In this document: positions 51,481-59,322 of the stretch, one piece after another
How positions within the stretch are numbered: position 1 is the first letter of the stretch
Layout: each line of letters starts with the position of its first letter
The notes under the pieces: model-generated
What the model was told of the DNA's origin: nothing
Seen by the model: only the letters and a program-made list of their open reading frames with translations
Databases searched by the model: none
Source of the DNA: Nitrosopumilus piranensis
GTDB lineage: Archaea > Thermoproteota > Nitrososphaeria > Nitrososphaerales > Nitrosopumilaceae
Assembly (NCBI RefSeq): GCF_000875775.1
Contig: NZ_CP010868.1
Location: 186,001 to 250,000, forward strand
DNA length: 64,000 nt
Reading direction: 5' to 3'
Translations under genes and position numbers: made by a program

Positions 51481-52086
51481 GTGATGTTAATTGAAATTCC
51501 TGATCCAGAAGTGATTTTAGGTGTGATTTTAGCCTTCATTGTAGGTTTAGGAGGTTTGTATGGATACTATAAGATTCGTCCATTCATCAAATCAAAGAGT
51601 GAAATGGTAGATGCATCACAATCAGAGCGTTTAGAATACTATGAAAGACAGTTAATTGATATGAAAATACGCCTAGATGCACTAGAAATCCAAGGAATTG
51701 AGCAAAAAACAGAGGATCCAAATTTGGAATTGAAGCAATTTTTAGAGAAATTAGCAAATAATCAAGTACAAGAGAAGAAAGTTAAGACATCACAAGTATC
51801 ACAAAAAACTCCTGAAAAGCCAGCTTCCACGCCTAAAATTCCTAATATTGAGCACACAAACCCTACCAATTATGTGTTGCATCTTATCACAAACAAATCC
51901 ATGACATCACGTGACATACAAATCACATTAAAGAAGAGTAGAGAACACACTTCAAGATTGATGAAAAAATTATTTGAAGAAGGTCTTGTACAAAGAAACA
52001 CTGAAACAAAACCATACACCTATTCAATTACTGAAAAGGGAATGGCAAAGATTGGGGAAGTTGAGGCAAGCCCAGCAGTTGTTTAA
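51481..52086 (+). CDS. membrane-anchored winged-helix regulator
   Basis: 201 residues. An N-terminal transmembrane helix (about 11-32: VILGVILAFIVGLGGLYGYY) is followed by a coiled coil (SERLEYYERQLIDMKIRLDALEIQ). A proline- and lysine-rich linker comes next. A MarR-like winged helix is at about 130-195 (NYVLHLITNKSMTSRDIQITLKKSREHTSRLMKKLFEEGLVQRN...YSITEKGMAKI). So the DNA-binding end is tied to the membrane. GTG start at 51481 (ATG next codon). The tandem 10-bp repeat over its TATA box suggests autoregulation. Confidence 0.7.
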   Translation: MMLIEIPDPEVILGVILAFIVGLGGLYGYYKIRPFIKSKSEMVDASQSERLEYYERQLIDMKIRLDALEIQGIEQKTEDPNLELKQFLEKLANNQVQEKKVKTSQVSQKTPEKPASTPKIPNIEHTNPTNYVLHLITNKSMTSRDIQITLKKSREHTSRLMKKLFEEGLVQRNTETKPYTYSITEKGMAKIGEVEASPAVV

Positions 52087-52210
52087 GAATTTTTTCGAGT
52101 ATTTTGGTAGTTATTTTGTGTTGTTTTTAGGCAAAATAACAGGTTTTTATTATTAATTAATAATTATATAATCTATTAAATTATATATATTATTATTTTA
52201 TAATGATAAT

Positions 52211-52372
52211 GTGTCAGTTCAAGAGAATGAAGTTTTGGTAAAGATTACTTCTGCTGGAACAATTTCCATCCCAAAACAGTTTAGAAAGTATATGGATATT
52301 CAAAAAGGCGAATATGTAAAATTAATTCTTGGAAAAGATCGTCTTATTGTTAGAAAAATCAATATTACTTGA
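52211..52372 (+). CDS. AbrB/SpoVT-type DNA-binding protein, 53 aa
   Basis: GTG at 52211 to TGA at 52370-52372. The sequence fits the swapped-hairpin AbrB fold: EVLVKITSAGTISIPKQFRKYMDIQKGEYVKLIL, then DRLIVRKI. Such proteins are small dimeric DNA binders, common as regulators and antitoxins. No toxin gene follows on this strand. A long A/T tract with TTATATATA about 26 nt before the start is the likely promoter. It is the gene closest to the origin on this side but for the convergent one at 52378. Confidence 0.72.
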   Translation: MSVQENEVLVKITSAGTISIPKQFRKYMDIQKGEYVKLILGKDRLIVRKINIT

Positions 52373-52377
52373 ATAAT

Positions 52378-52764
52378 TTATTGTTGTTTTTGGGTAATTT
52401 TTATGGTCTGATAGATCCATTCTCTACCATTTCTGGTCCTATCCACCCTGCCTTTTGATGAAAATCTCGAGAGATAGGTAGAGATTATACTAAGTTTAAT
52501 AGGTTCGTTGAACTCATCTTCATATTTTTCCAAAATATTAGTTGATGTGAATTTTCCCATGGGGAAGAATTTATCTATAATATACCAAATTTTTGAACCT
52601 ACAGAATCTATGTTTGTTGTTTCTTGTTCTTCTTCAATATTCATCAAATCCATCATTTCAAATATTTTCAAGACTTTTTCCCTGGTCACATTACCTTCTA
52701 ATTTAATATCATAGCGTGCACCATCAGTATCTTCCATATCAATACGAATACGTTTTTTGGCCAT
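52378..52764 (-). CDS. winged-helix-like protein next to the origin
   Basis: 128 residues from the ATG at 52764 (MAKKRIRIDMEDTDGARYDIKLEG). The C-terminal 70 residues (KIWYIIDKFFPMGKFTSTNILEKYEDEFNEPIKLSIISTYLSRFSSKGRVDRTRNGREWIY) look like a winged helix with a basic wing. The N-terminal part is a small beta unit. It is transcribed away from the origin segment, whose first GTTAAC palindrome is 23 nt upstream of its start. A role in regulating replication or its own gene is possible. No named family. Confidence 0.6.
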   Translation of the reverse strand: MAKKRIRIDMEDTDGARYDIKLEGNVTREKVLKIFEMMDLMNIEEEQETTNIDSVGSKIWYIIDKFFPMGKFTSTNILEKYEDEFNEPIKLSIISTYLSRFSSKGRVDRTRNGREWIYQTIKITQKQQ

Positions 52765-52840
52765 GTTAGGATCTAATCGATCTAATGTTAACAGTTCAAA
52801 GGATCCACGAAATTTTGTTAACTAAGTTGTTTGTTAACGT

Positions 52841-52855
52841 TGACTGCCTGAGTCA
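52841..52855. repeat. 5-5-5 inverted repeat in the origin region
   Basis: TGACT-gcctg-AGTCA, a perfect short dyad between the GTTAAC cluster and the first ORB. It could be an operator of the winged-helix gene or part of the origin. Confidence 0.4.
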
Positions 52856-52922
52856 CGCCTGTCCATCATTTTATTATTAACAAATCATAATGATTAAACC
52901 CCTTAAAATTAGTGTTTTTCAT

Positions 52923-52945
52923 GCCTGGAGTGGAAATAAAGGGGT
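52923..52945 (+). repeat. ORB-like origin recognition element 1
   Basis: 23-bp element with core GGAGTGGAAATAAAGGGG (52927-52944) ending in the G-string seen in archaeal origin recognition boxes. An exact second copy is 61 bp downstream. Orc1/Cdc6 is expected to bind here. Confidence 0.8.
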
Positions 52946-52983
52946 AGATTTTAGATATTCACAATGTTAACGTCAATCTTAAC

Positions 52984-53006
52984 GCCTGGAGTGGAAATAA
53001 AGGGGT
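52984..53006 (+). repeat. ORB-like origin recognition element 2
   Basis: Exact 23-bp copy of element 1 in the same orientation. The A/T-rich stretch that follows (ends near 53060) is the likely unwinding site. Confidence 0.8.
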
Positions 53007-53079
53007 TAAAATGAGGTTTTTTAGTGATTTTTTAACACCAAATTAACAATTTGTTAACCTATAAGAACCCACACACCAA

Positions 53080-53090
53080 TATTTCCACTC
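53080..53090 (-). repeat. inverted partial ORB
   Basis: On the minus strand GAGTGGAAATA matches the left half of the ORB core exactly, but the G-string is degenerate. With the two plus-strand copies it would flank the A/T-rich stretch in the opposed layout of other archaeal origins. Confidence 0.55.
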
Positions 53091-53243
53091 TTCTTTTTTC
53101 TAATTTTTTTTTTTTTTGAAAAAACAAAAACTAACTAAAAATAATTAATTACAAACTAAACTACAATTACTATTCTATTCTATACTCTCTTAATTTAGAT
53201 ATGGTTATGAGATTATTGATAGGAAATAGAGGTGTGTGAGTAT

Positions 53244-54446
53244 ATGTCGGATCCAATTGATAGGTTGTTAGATGCAGCTGAGACTGGAAAATCAATAATT
53301 AAAAATAGAGAGATTCTCCATTTTACCTATATTCCAAAAACTATCCAACATAGGAACAATGAACAAGAACAAGTAACACAATCATTACTTCCTATTCTAA
53401 AACAATCAAGACCATCGAACCTTTTAGTTTATGGAAAACCTGGAACTGGAAAAACTCTAGTTGTTAAAAAAGTAATCTCAAAAATACAAGAAAGGGTTGA
53501 AAAGTCAAATTTCCCAATAAAATTAATCTACTCAAACTCAAAAAAAGAGACTACCCTTTACGGATTATTGGTTAGTTTTGGGCGTCAATTAGGTTTAATT
53601 GATAAGGATCTACCCTCAACTGGTTTGGCCATTAGTGAGGTGTTCAAACGAATTCTAAACAATATTGAACAAAAAGAAATCAATGTTGTTTTTGTAATTG
53701 ATGAGATAGATTATCTTGCTGAGTTAGTCTCAAAGACTGGAAAAGATATACTTTACCAACTAACAAGGGCCAATGAAAGCCTCAATAATGGCTCATTAAC
53801 TTTGATTGGAATTTCAAATGACTTGACCTTCAAAGAGAAACTAGATCCTAGGGTTATCAGTAGTCTTGGAGAAGAAGAGATTGTCTTTACAAACTATAAT
53901 GTTGAACAAATAAAAAAAATCTTAGAGGAGAGAATATCTGAAGCATTTGAGGCTAATTCTGTAGATGAATCTGCCCTGAATCTATGTGCTGCTCTAGCAG
54001 GTGGTGAACACGGTGATGCCAGAAGAGCAATCGATCTAATTCGAGTTGCAGGTGAGTTGGCTGAAAGACAACAATCTGATAAAGTCACTGAAAACCATGT
54101 TCGTGACGCATCCCTAAAAATTGAAGAAAATAAAGAGGAAACATCTCTGAAATCATATCCACTTCATGAAAAACTAGTCATACTTGCTATAATGAAGGCT
54201 AACGGCTCATCTACTGGTGAAATTTACTCTTCATACAAAAATCTCTGTAAGGTGGTTGGACGAGATGAATTAACACAAAGAAGAATTACACAAATGTTAA
54301 GTGAGATTGAACTTTCTGGAATTATCTCTGGGAGACTGGTACATCAAGGAATTCATGGCAGAACCAAAAAATACAAACTTACAGTATCATCTGAAATGAT
54401 AAAAAAGACCTTCAAAGATGATCTAACTTTGCAAGATATTGTCTAA
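53244..54446 (+). CDS. cdc6: Orc1/Cdc6 replication initiator
   Basis: 400 residues from the ATG at 53244. A GTG at 53232 is in frame, but GAGGTG 9 nt before the ATG looks like a ribosome site. AAA+ motifs are Walker A VYGKPGTGKTL, Walker B VVFVIDEIDYLAEL, sensor 1 LTLIGISND and sensor 2 GGEHGDARRAIDLIR. A C-terminal winged helix (about 310-390) binds DNA. It binds ORB elements and loads MCM at the origin. The ORBs directly upstream are its likely targets. The 3' end overlaps PolD small subunit by 24 bp. Confidence 0.95.
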   Translation: MSDPIDRLLDAAETGKSIIKNREILHFTYIPKTIQHRNNEQEQVTQSLLPILKQSRPSNLLVYGKPGTGKTLVVKKVISKIQERVEKSNFPIKLIYSNSKKETTLYGLLVSFGRQLGLIDKDLPSTGLAISEVFKRILNNIEQKEINVVFVIDEIDYLAELVSKTGKDILYQLTRANESLNNGSLTLIGISNDLTFKEKLDPRVISSLGEEEIVFTNYNVEQIKKILEERISEAFEANSVDESALNLCAALAGGEHGDARRAIDLIRVAGELAERQQSDKVTENHVRDASLKIEENKEETSLKSYPLHEKLVILAIMKANGSSTGEIYSSYKNLCKVVGRDELTQRRITQMLSEIELSGIISGRLVHQGIHGRTKKYKLTVSSEMIKKTFKDDLTLQDIV

Positions 54447-55868
54447 ATTAGAATTGTAATTTTGATGGAAAACCTGGAAAGTCTTCAAATTAACCAGCAA
54501 CGCAATGCCTGGATTTGGGGTCATTCCCACACTGGCTTGAAAAGGTGTCTGTTTTTGCCAAGATCCTGAATTTACCAATAACATTCCTTTGTACATATCT
54601 AACTGAGCCTTGTGGACATGCCCTACATGAAAGATATCTGGAACATCCTCAATAACCATAAGATCTTGCATTTCTGGTGCAATTGGGGTCTGACTGCCAT
54701 AAATTGGACTTAGGTGTCTTGCTCTTAACAAATGCTTCATTACATTTGTTGGCTTGTCATAACTTAGACCCGGTGTAGTCTTTACAATATCATCAATACT
54801 TTGTCCATGAAACATCATCACCTTAACACCATTTAGCGATACAACAGCCGGATTTCCAACCATAATGACATTTTCCCTATCCCACAATCCTGAGTTGTAT
54901 TTTTTTGGAATTGCTGGTTGGGGGAGAGCCCTTCTTCCAGGATCGTGATTTCCAGGCATTATGATTATCTTAATGTTTTTTGGGATCTTTTCAATCAACT
55001 CTTCAACCTTTTTGAGCTGCGCTTCAATGGTCTGGCATACCAATTCCTTGTTTTGGTTTGGATAGATCCCAACCCCATCAACCACATCTCCTCCAATCAA
55101 AATAAATCGAATTTTTCTTGCAGTAGGATCAGAACTGGATATCCATGAAAAAAAATCTGTTAATTCCTCCTCCATGAAGTATTTACTCCCAATATGCAAA
55201 TCAGATAAAAACACTGCATATGCCTCAGACTCGGACTTGTTGGTAGCCTGATCAGGAATATCTGGCAAAATCAAATCCTTTATGATGAATCCAGAGTTTT
55301 TTCCTACACTAACTCTAGCCATAACAAATTGGTCTAACAAAAGGGTGTCTGCAGTCTTTTGTAACTCATTATCAAAAATAATCCCATCAAATGAGCCTGA
55401 TGGGTCCTCTAAAACCAATTTTGTTACATTTCTCTCACTATTTCTTGCAGTTACCAATCCACAAACATACATGTCATCTTTGGATCTTTCATTTTTTACA
55501 AAAGTCAGAGACTTTAACATCCTAGCTTCTGGCCTATCTGAAATTATTCGTTTTAATTTGTTAAATCTGCTAGAAAATAACGCATTGTAACCCTTTACCC
55601 CCTCCCCAGTGGTTATTTTGTCTGTGGGGTCTAACAATACCTGCACTTCACTTTCTAATGATGGGTCATCTTTGATTCCAAGATACGTCTCTAAATCATC
55701 TTGGCTTATCTGAAACAATTTCTGTTTTGTTTTCTCTCTAACAATTTCTTTGATTACTCTCTCTAGTTTTTTTACATCAACATTTTCTAATATTTTAAAA
55801 GCGTCAGGATGAATCTGGAATCCCTTATTTAGTGCATAGTTTAAGGCAAAGGACAATTCCTTTTTCAT
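54423..55868 (-). CDS. dp1: DNA polymerase D small subunit (DP1)
   Basis: 481 residues. The N-terminal helical part is followed by an OB fold (CGLVTARNSERNVTKLVLEDPSGSFDGIIF). The calcineurin-like phosphoesterase domain has FLSDLHIGS, IGGDVVDGVG, MPGNHDPGRR, FHGQS and GHVHKAQ. These are the 3'-5' proofreading nuclease motifs of PolD. It pairs with the large subunit at 46786-50163. It lies convergent to orc1/cdc6 with a 24-bp overlap. Confidence 0.93.
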   Translation of the reverse strand: MKKELSFALNYALNKGFQIHPDAFKILENVDVKKLERVIKEIVREKTKQKLFQISQDDLETYLGIKDDPSLESEVQVLLDPTDKITTGEGVKGYNALFSSRFNKLKRIISDRPEARMLKSLTFVKNERSKDDMYVCGLVTARNSERNVTKLVLEDPSGSFDGIIFDNELQKTADTLLLDQFVMARVSVGKNSGFIIKDLILPDIPDQATNKSESEAYAVFLSDLHIGSKYFMEEELTDFFSWISSSDPTARKIRFILIGGDVVDGVGIYPNQNKELVCQTIEAQLKKVEELIEKIPKNIKIIIMPGNHDPGRRALPQPAIPKKYNSGLWDRENVIMVGNPAVVSLNGVKVMMFHGQSIDDIVKTTPGLSYDKPTNVMKHLLRARHLSPIYGSQTPIAPEMQDLMVIEDVPDIFHVGHVHKAQLDMYKGMLLVNSGSWQKQTPFQASVGMTPNPGIALLVNLKTFQVFHQNYNSNLDNILQS

Positions 55869-55945
55869 ATTAAAAAATATGATTTGGTTTAATTAAATCT
55901 GCGCTTACGCCGAACCCTCAAATATCATTCTAATTGTATTGTATT

Positions 55946-56488
55946 GTGAATAAATTTCGAATTTTATTATTTTTCATATTTATGGGATTTTTTACAGGTG
56001 CGTATCAAACTGGTTCAATGTCTACAGTAAGCCAAGAAGAGGCAAACACCTTCATGTCTGAATTTGAAGAGCTGATCCTAGATATTGATGCATTTGGAAT
56101 ATTTACTCATAACACGACAATTGCACTTCCAATGTTTATTCCAGGATTTGGTATTGGTTGGGGACTCTTTTCAGCTTGGTCTACCGGATTTGCATTTGCA
56201 GCTATTACCACAACAGCTCCGATTTTAGAAAATGTCCCTCCATTGGCCATCTTATTTTTATCCCCCTTTGGATTGATGGAGTTGACAGCATATTCTTTGG
56301 GAATCTCTAGAAGTTTTATCCTAATTAGAGCAGTTTTCAAAAAACATGATCTCAAACAATTCATCAAGCCCACTATAATCGAGATTGGAATTGTAATTGG
56401 ATTGCTTTTGGCAGGAGGATATCTAGAATTTTACATGATTGAACTTGCTCAAGAAGAAGGTCTTCAAATGCCTGGATTTGACCTCTAA
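55946..56488 (+). CDS. SpoIIM/DUF95-like membrane protein
   Basis: 180 residues from the GTG at 55946 (MNKFRILLFFIFMGFFTG); a TTG at 55934 is also open. The family block FGIFTHNTTIALPMFIPGFGIGWGLFSAWSTGFAF is present, with about five hydrophobic segments. SpoIIM-type proteins occur widely in archaea without sporulation, with unknown role. It lies divergently from the PolD small subunit gene. Confidence 0.72.
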   Translation: MNKFRILLFFIFMGFFTGAYQTGSMSTVSQEEANTFMSEFEELILDIDAFGIFTHNTTIALPMFIPGFGIGWGLFSAWSTGFAFAAITTTAPILENVPPLAILFLSPFGLMELTAYSLGISRSFILIRAVFKKHDLKQFIKPTIIEIGIVIGLLLAGGYLEFYMIELAQEEGLQMPGFDL

Positions 56489-56570
56489 TTCCTTCAGTAA
56501 TTGCCTATTAAGTCTAAAATAATCTATATTTAGTATATAATATATATAATTTATATAACTTTAAATACAT

Positions 56571-57458
56571 CTATTCTTTCTTAGATTCTTCATTCTTATC
56601 TGACTCAAACACTTTCTCAACTTTTTCAAATAATTTGACTGCCCATTCCCATTTGTATCCCGCATATGCAGCAATAGGTATCATAGCAAACACATTCTCC
56701 GTAGTGTTCTGGCTGGAAATACTGACTAATCCTCCATAAATCAAAATGTAGACAACAGCTCCCAAAATTCCTCCTAAAAATGGGGCACTGATATAATGTA
56801 GTCTCCAACCTTTTCTATAATGACTTCTAGCAACATTGAATCTTAATCCCCATAAACACCGTAAGATACTTCCAATTATTCCCCATACTACTACGTCTAT
56901 TGCCAGTTTGTGTTCCTCTGATAGAATTTCTGATTTGATATAGTCATCCAAAGATAAATAATAAAAAACGAATATTGAAATCAAAACTCCTACTAAAAAT
57001 ATCCAAAGATGACCTGCGTATAGTCCTGAAAATCTCCAAACAGAGCCTGCCTTGTTTACTGCTTCAAAATACATATCCAAAGCTCTCTCTTGAAGATTTT
57101 CTGCCTCATCCAAATTAACAGATAATTCATTTCTTGCTTGCTTGATTAATTCTTGAATTTTTCCCCATGTTATATTGTTAGATTCGATTCCTTTTTGTTC
57201 AAACAATCCATTTTCAATCCCTGCCTGTAATCTTACTGAAACATTATCAATTAATTTTCTAATCTCTTTTTGTCGTTCAGGATCTATTGGATCATCTGAC
57301 GAGTTGTCTGGAGGTTTGTTTGGTGGATTGTTTGAATTTGGTAGATTATTTCGTGGTATCGCCCCCTGTCTTTTTCTATATTTTGTATCTGTTTTTTCAA
57401 AACTTTCATCTCTACCTTCACTCATAGCTCCCATATACACTCGACCTTCTTTTTTCAT
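56571..57458 (-). CDS. hypothetical membrane protein
   Basis: 295 residues; several ATGs lie near the start. The N-terminal 90 residues are polar and disordered, with an NNPPNKPP stretch. A helical region follows (QKEIRKLIDNVSVRLQAGIENGLF and LIKQARNELSVNLDEAENLQERALDMYFEA). Then come about four membrane segments: LWIFLVGVLISIFVFYYL, AIDVVVWGIIGSILRCLWGL, FLGGILGAVVYILIYGGLV and a weaker one. The tail is charged and lysine-rich. No family recognised. It begins a patch of unassigned membrane proteins next to the origin. Confidence 0.55.
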   Translation of the reverse strand: MKKEGRVYMGAMSEGRDESFEKTDTKYRKRQGAIPRNNLPNSNNPPNKPPDNSSDDPIDPERQKEIRKLIDNVSVRLQAGIENGLFEQKGIESNNITWGKIQELIKQARNELSVNLDEAENLQERALDMYFEAVNKAGSVWRFSGLYAGHLWIFLVGVLISIFVFYYLSLDDYIKSEILSEEHKLAIDVVVWGIIGSILRCLWGLRFNVARSHYRKGWRLHYISAPFLGGILGAVVYILIYGGLVSISSQNTTENVFAMIPIAAYAGYKWEWAVKLFEKVEKVFESDKNEESKKE

Positions 57459-57498
57459 AATTATGCTAACTTATAAGAAAGTATGAACATACTTAATT

Positions 57499-57561
57499 AT
57501 GTTGGATAGAGACCCTAGTCAAAACGATGAACCTATGGCCGAAGGCGGAGACGGTTCTTAG
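57499..57561 (+). CDS. possible 20-residue peptide
   Basis: ATG at 57499 to TAG at 57559. The short frame reads MLDRDPSQNDEPMAEGGDGS, acidic and glycine-rich. It uses more G and C than its surroundings, unlike a random A/T-rich spacer. It may be a real micro-protein or chance. Confidence 0.25.
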   Translation: MLDRDPSQNDEPMAEGGDGS

Positions 57562-57621
57562 TTTTATTTGAAAACAAAATTAATTTTAAAAAGACATGAT
57601 GGTTACATAATTTCATAAACA

Positions 57622-58311
57622 TTGGCAGATGAAAATTCATTCCTAATTGAAATCATTATTTCTATAGCAGTGTCAATTGGTGGAGGCACATTTCTTGGGT
57701 ATGTCCTATCAGAAAGAAGTAGAGCCAAACAAGAAAAAGAAGACATAAAAAAAATTCGGAATCTAATCAAAACTGACTTTACAAGAATATACAAAGACAC
57801 TGTAACTTGTACTGCTGGCTGTAACAAATTAGATGCCTATGCAGACGTAGCAATAGAAAATCTACTATCACGAAAGTATACGACCACCGATCTTTTTCTT
57901 CCAGCACACATAGAACTCAAATTTGCTTTTTGGGATACTATATTTACAAGTGGCTCTCTTATTCACTTTCCAGAGAAAGAACTTGAAGAACTTCAAACCA
58001 CTGTAAACTTTCTTAAAAACATAGATTCGAGACTACAGACTGAAGAAAAAATCCATATGAAAGAAGCATACAAACTTCTAAAACAATATGAAAATTTGAA
58101 AAATGATGAAAATTTGAAAAAAAACCAAAATTTAGAAAAAAAAGAATTTGAAAAATTTATCCAATCTTATGCAGTTGGACGTAGTAATACTTGTGATAGT
58201 CTAAGAAAATGGTTTAAACTAATGAAACACAAAACTATTCAACCCAAATTTCCTGAAATTGAAGATTATTGGTCATACAGACAAAAAAATACTGAAACAA
58301 AATCAGCATAA
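57622..58311 (+). CDS. membrane-anchored hypothetical protein
   Basis: 229 residues from TTG 57622. One N-terminal transmembrane segment (FLIEIIISIAVSIGGGTFLGYVL) is followed by a basic, helical cytosolic part. About residues 152-175 contain the imperfect repeat YENLKNDENLKKNQNLEKKEFEKF. CTAGC is the only cysteine pair. No family recognised. It lies in the unassigned patch near the origin. Confidence 0.5.
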   Translation: MADENSFLIEIIISIAVSIGGGTFLGYVLSERSRAKQEKEDIKKIRNLIKTDFTRIYKDTVTCTAGCNKLDAYADVAIENLLSRKYTTTDLFLPAHIELKFAFWDTIFTSGSLIHFPEKELEELQTTVNFLKNIDSRLQTEEKIHMKEAYKLLKQYENLKNDENLKKNQNLEKKEFEKFIQSYAVGRSNTCDSLRKWFKLMKHKTIQPKFPEIEDYWSYRQKNTETKSA

Positions 58312-58342
58312 TCTCTATTAGACAGAAATTAAATAAATTGGC

Positions 58343-59053
58343 TTAATTTTCTAGAGATACTATTTTTTGATTAACAGAACGTAATTCTGGAATTAATCTT
58401 CCCACATTCTGAATCCATAAATCTAACCATTCTCTCTCAAAACTATATTGTACATCATCAAACTGCTTATGATTTAATAATAATCGATTAGTCTGAATAA
58501 TTCCTAGAATCTCCTGATAAAGATCTGGATTTTTTATTTGTAAAAAGAAAATGTCTTTTTCAGTCCTATCTGAATATTCTAGAAAGCCACTAGTTCGTAT
58601 TTTTAACAAGACATGCACCTTTTCAACCATTTTCTTGATTTCAGTCTGACTTTCTATCATTTCTACACATTCAAGATATCCTTTTATCATATCATCCAAA
58701 TATTCATGACTCTTTGTCAGAATTGGAAAAATTATTGCTCTATTTTCGTCATTTTGTTTTTTTAAGCTTGAAACCCTTTCAAAAAAAGGAGATGATCCCA
58801 ATATTGTTGCAATACCAATTGCAATATATCCAAACCCATCAGAACGTAATTTCTGTTCTTCTAATGAAAATTTTAATTCTGAAATTTGTTTATTTTCCGG
58901 TTCTGTTGCTAGAGAATTATAATCAATTTTTTCTTCATTTATGTACATTACAAACATTCCAATTGTAAGAAAACAAATTCCAATTACTAACAGAAACATG
59001 GCAACCCCAAATCTCCAATCTCTTGCCCAACTATCCCTTTCTTGAATACTCAA
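58343..59053 (-). CDS. hypothetical membrane protein
   Basis: 236 residues. TM1 (VAMFLLVIGICFLTIGMFVMY) is near residues 17-37, and a weaker second one (YIAIGIATILGSSPFF) near 77-92. A long helical cytosolic region follows. No catalytic motif. It is convergent to the 57622 gene. No family recognised. Confidence 0.5.
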   Translation of the reverse strand: MSIQERDSWARDWRFGVAMFLLVIGICFLTIGMFVMYINEEKIDYNSLATEPENKQISELKFSLEEQKLRSDGFGYIAIGIATILGSSPFFERVSSLKKQNDENRAIIFPILTKSHEYLDDMIKGYLECVEMIESQTEIKKMVEKVHVLLKIRTSGFLEYSDRTEKDIFFLQIKNPDLYQEILGIIQTNRLLLNHKQFDDVQYSFEREWLDLWIQNVGRLIPELRSVNQKIVSLEN

Positions 59054-59293
59054 ACTATTATCTTCATAAGAGATGAGAATTTAAAATGATTCTATGTTAA
59101 AATATTTTAGAACTATTGATTTCTTATGAAACTAATTGGATTAACCATTTAAAATTCAAAAGAACTTTTGAATGAATATCTTCATCTAATAAAGCAATTT
59201 ATCCAAAAATTTGAATCTTAAATCAACAATTTAGCCTCAAAAATGGTGTTTAGATATACTATATGATACATCTAAAATAATTTAGTAGCAAAT

Positions 59294-59299
59294 TATAAA
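59294..59299 (+). promoter_or_regulatory. TATA box for the degenerate cupredoxin gene
   Basis: TATAAA is centred 26.5 nt before the GTG at 59323. Confidence 0.6.
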
Positions 59300-59322
59300 C
59301 CAAATTAGAAGACAAATCTATT

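Larger units (their letters stand above)
52765..53243. other. chromosomal replication origin (oriC) region
   Basis: A 479-bp segment without a gene, between a winged-helix gene and orc1/cdc6. It holds two exact 23-bp ORB-like elements, an inverted partial ORB, five GTTAAC palindromes and a 5-5-5 inverted repeat. A/T-rich tracts that could melt lie at about 53010-53060 and 53098-53160. Orc1/Cdc6 genes of archaea commonly lie beside the origin they act on. PolD small subunit follows orc1. Position and repeats make the call strong, though activity is not shown. Confidence 0.82.

Noticed and set aside
52141-52200. Nearly pure A/T stretch as a second origin
   Set aside because: It has no ORB-like repeat and fits the promoter of the AbrB-type gene at 52211.
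52211-52764. AbrB protein plus convergent gene as a toxin-antitoxin pair
   Set aside because: The neighbour is on the other strand and looks like a winged helix, not a toxin.
53101-53117. Run of T as a terminator in the origin region
   Set aside because: No gene ends nearby on the plus strand; more likely part of the A/T-rich origin.
56107-56373. Minus-strand frame of 88 codons
   Set aside because: Lies inside the SpoIIM-like gene, which has a clear family pattern.
56515-56565. A/T-rich spacer as regulatory element
   Set aside because: Only a convergent spacer of low complexity; no repeat or palindrome of note.
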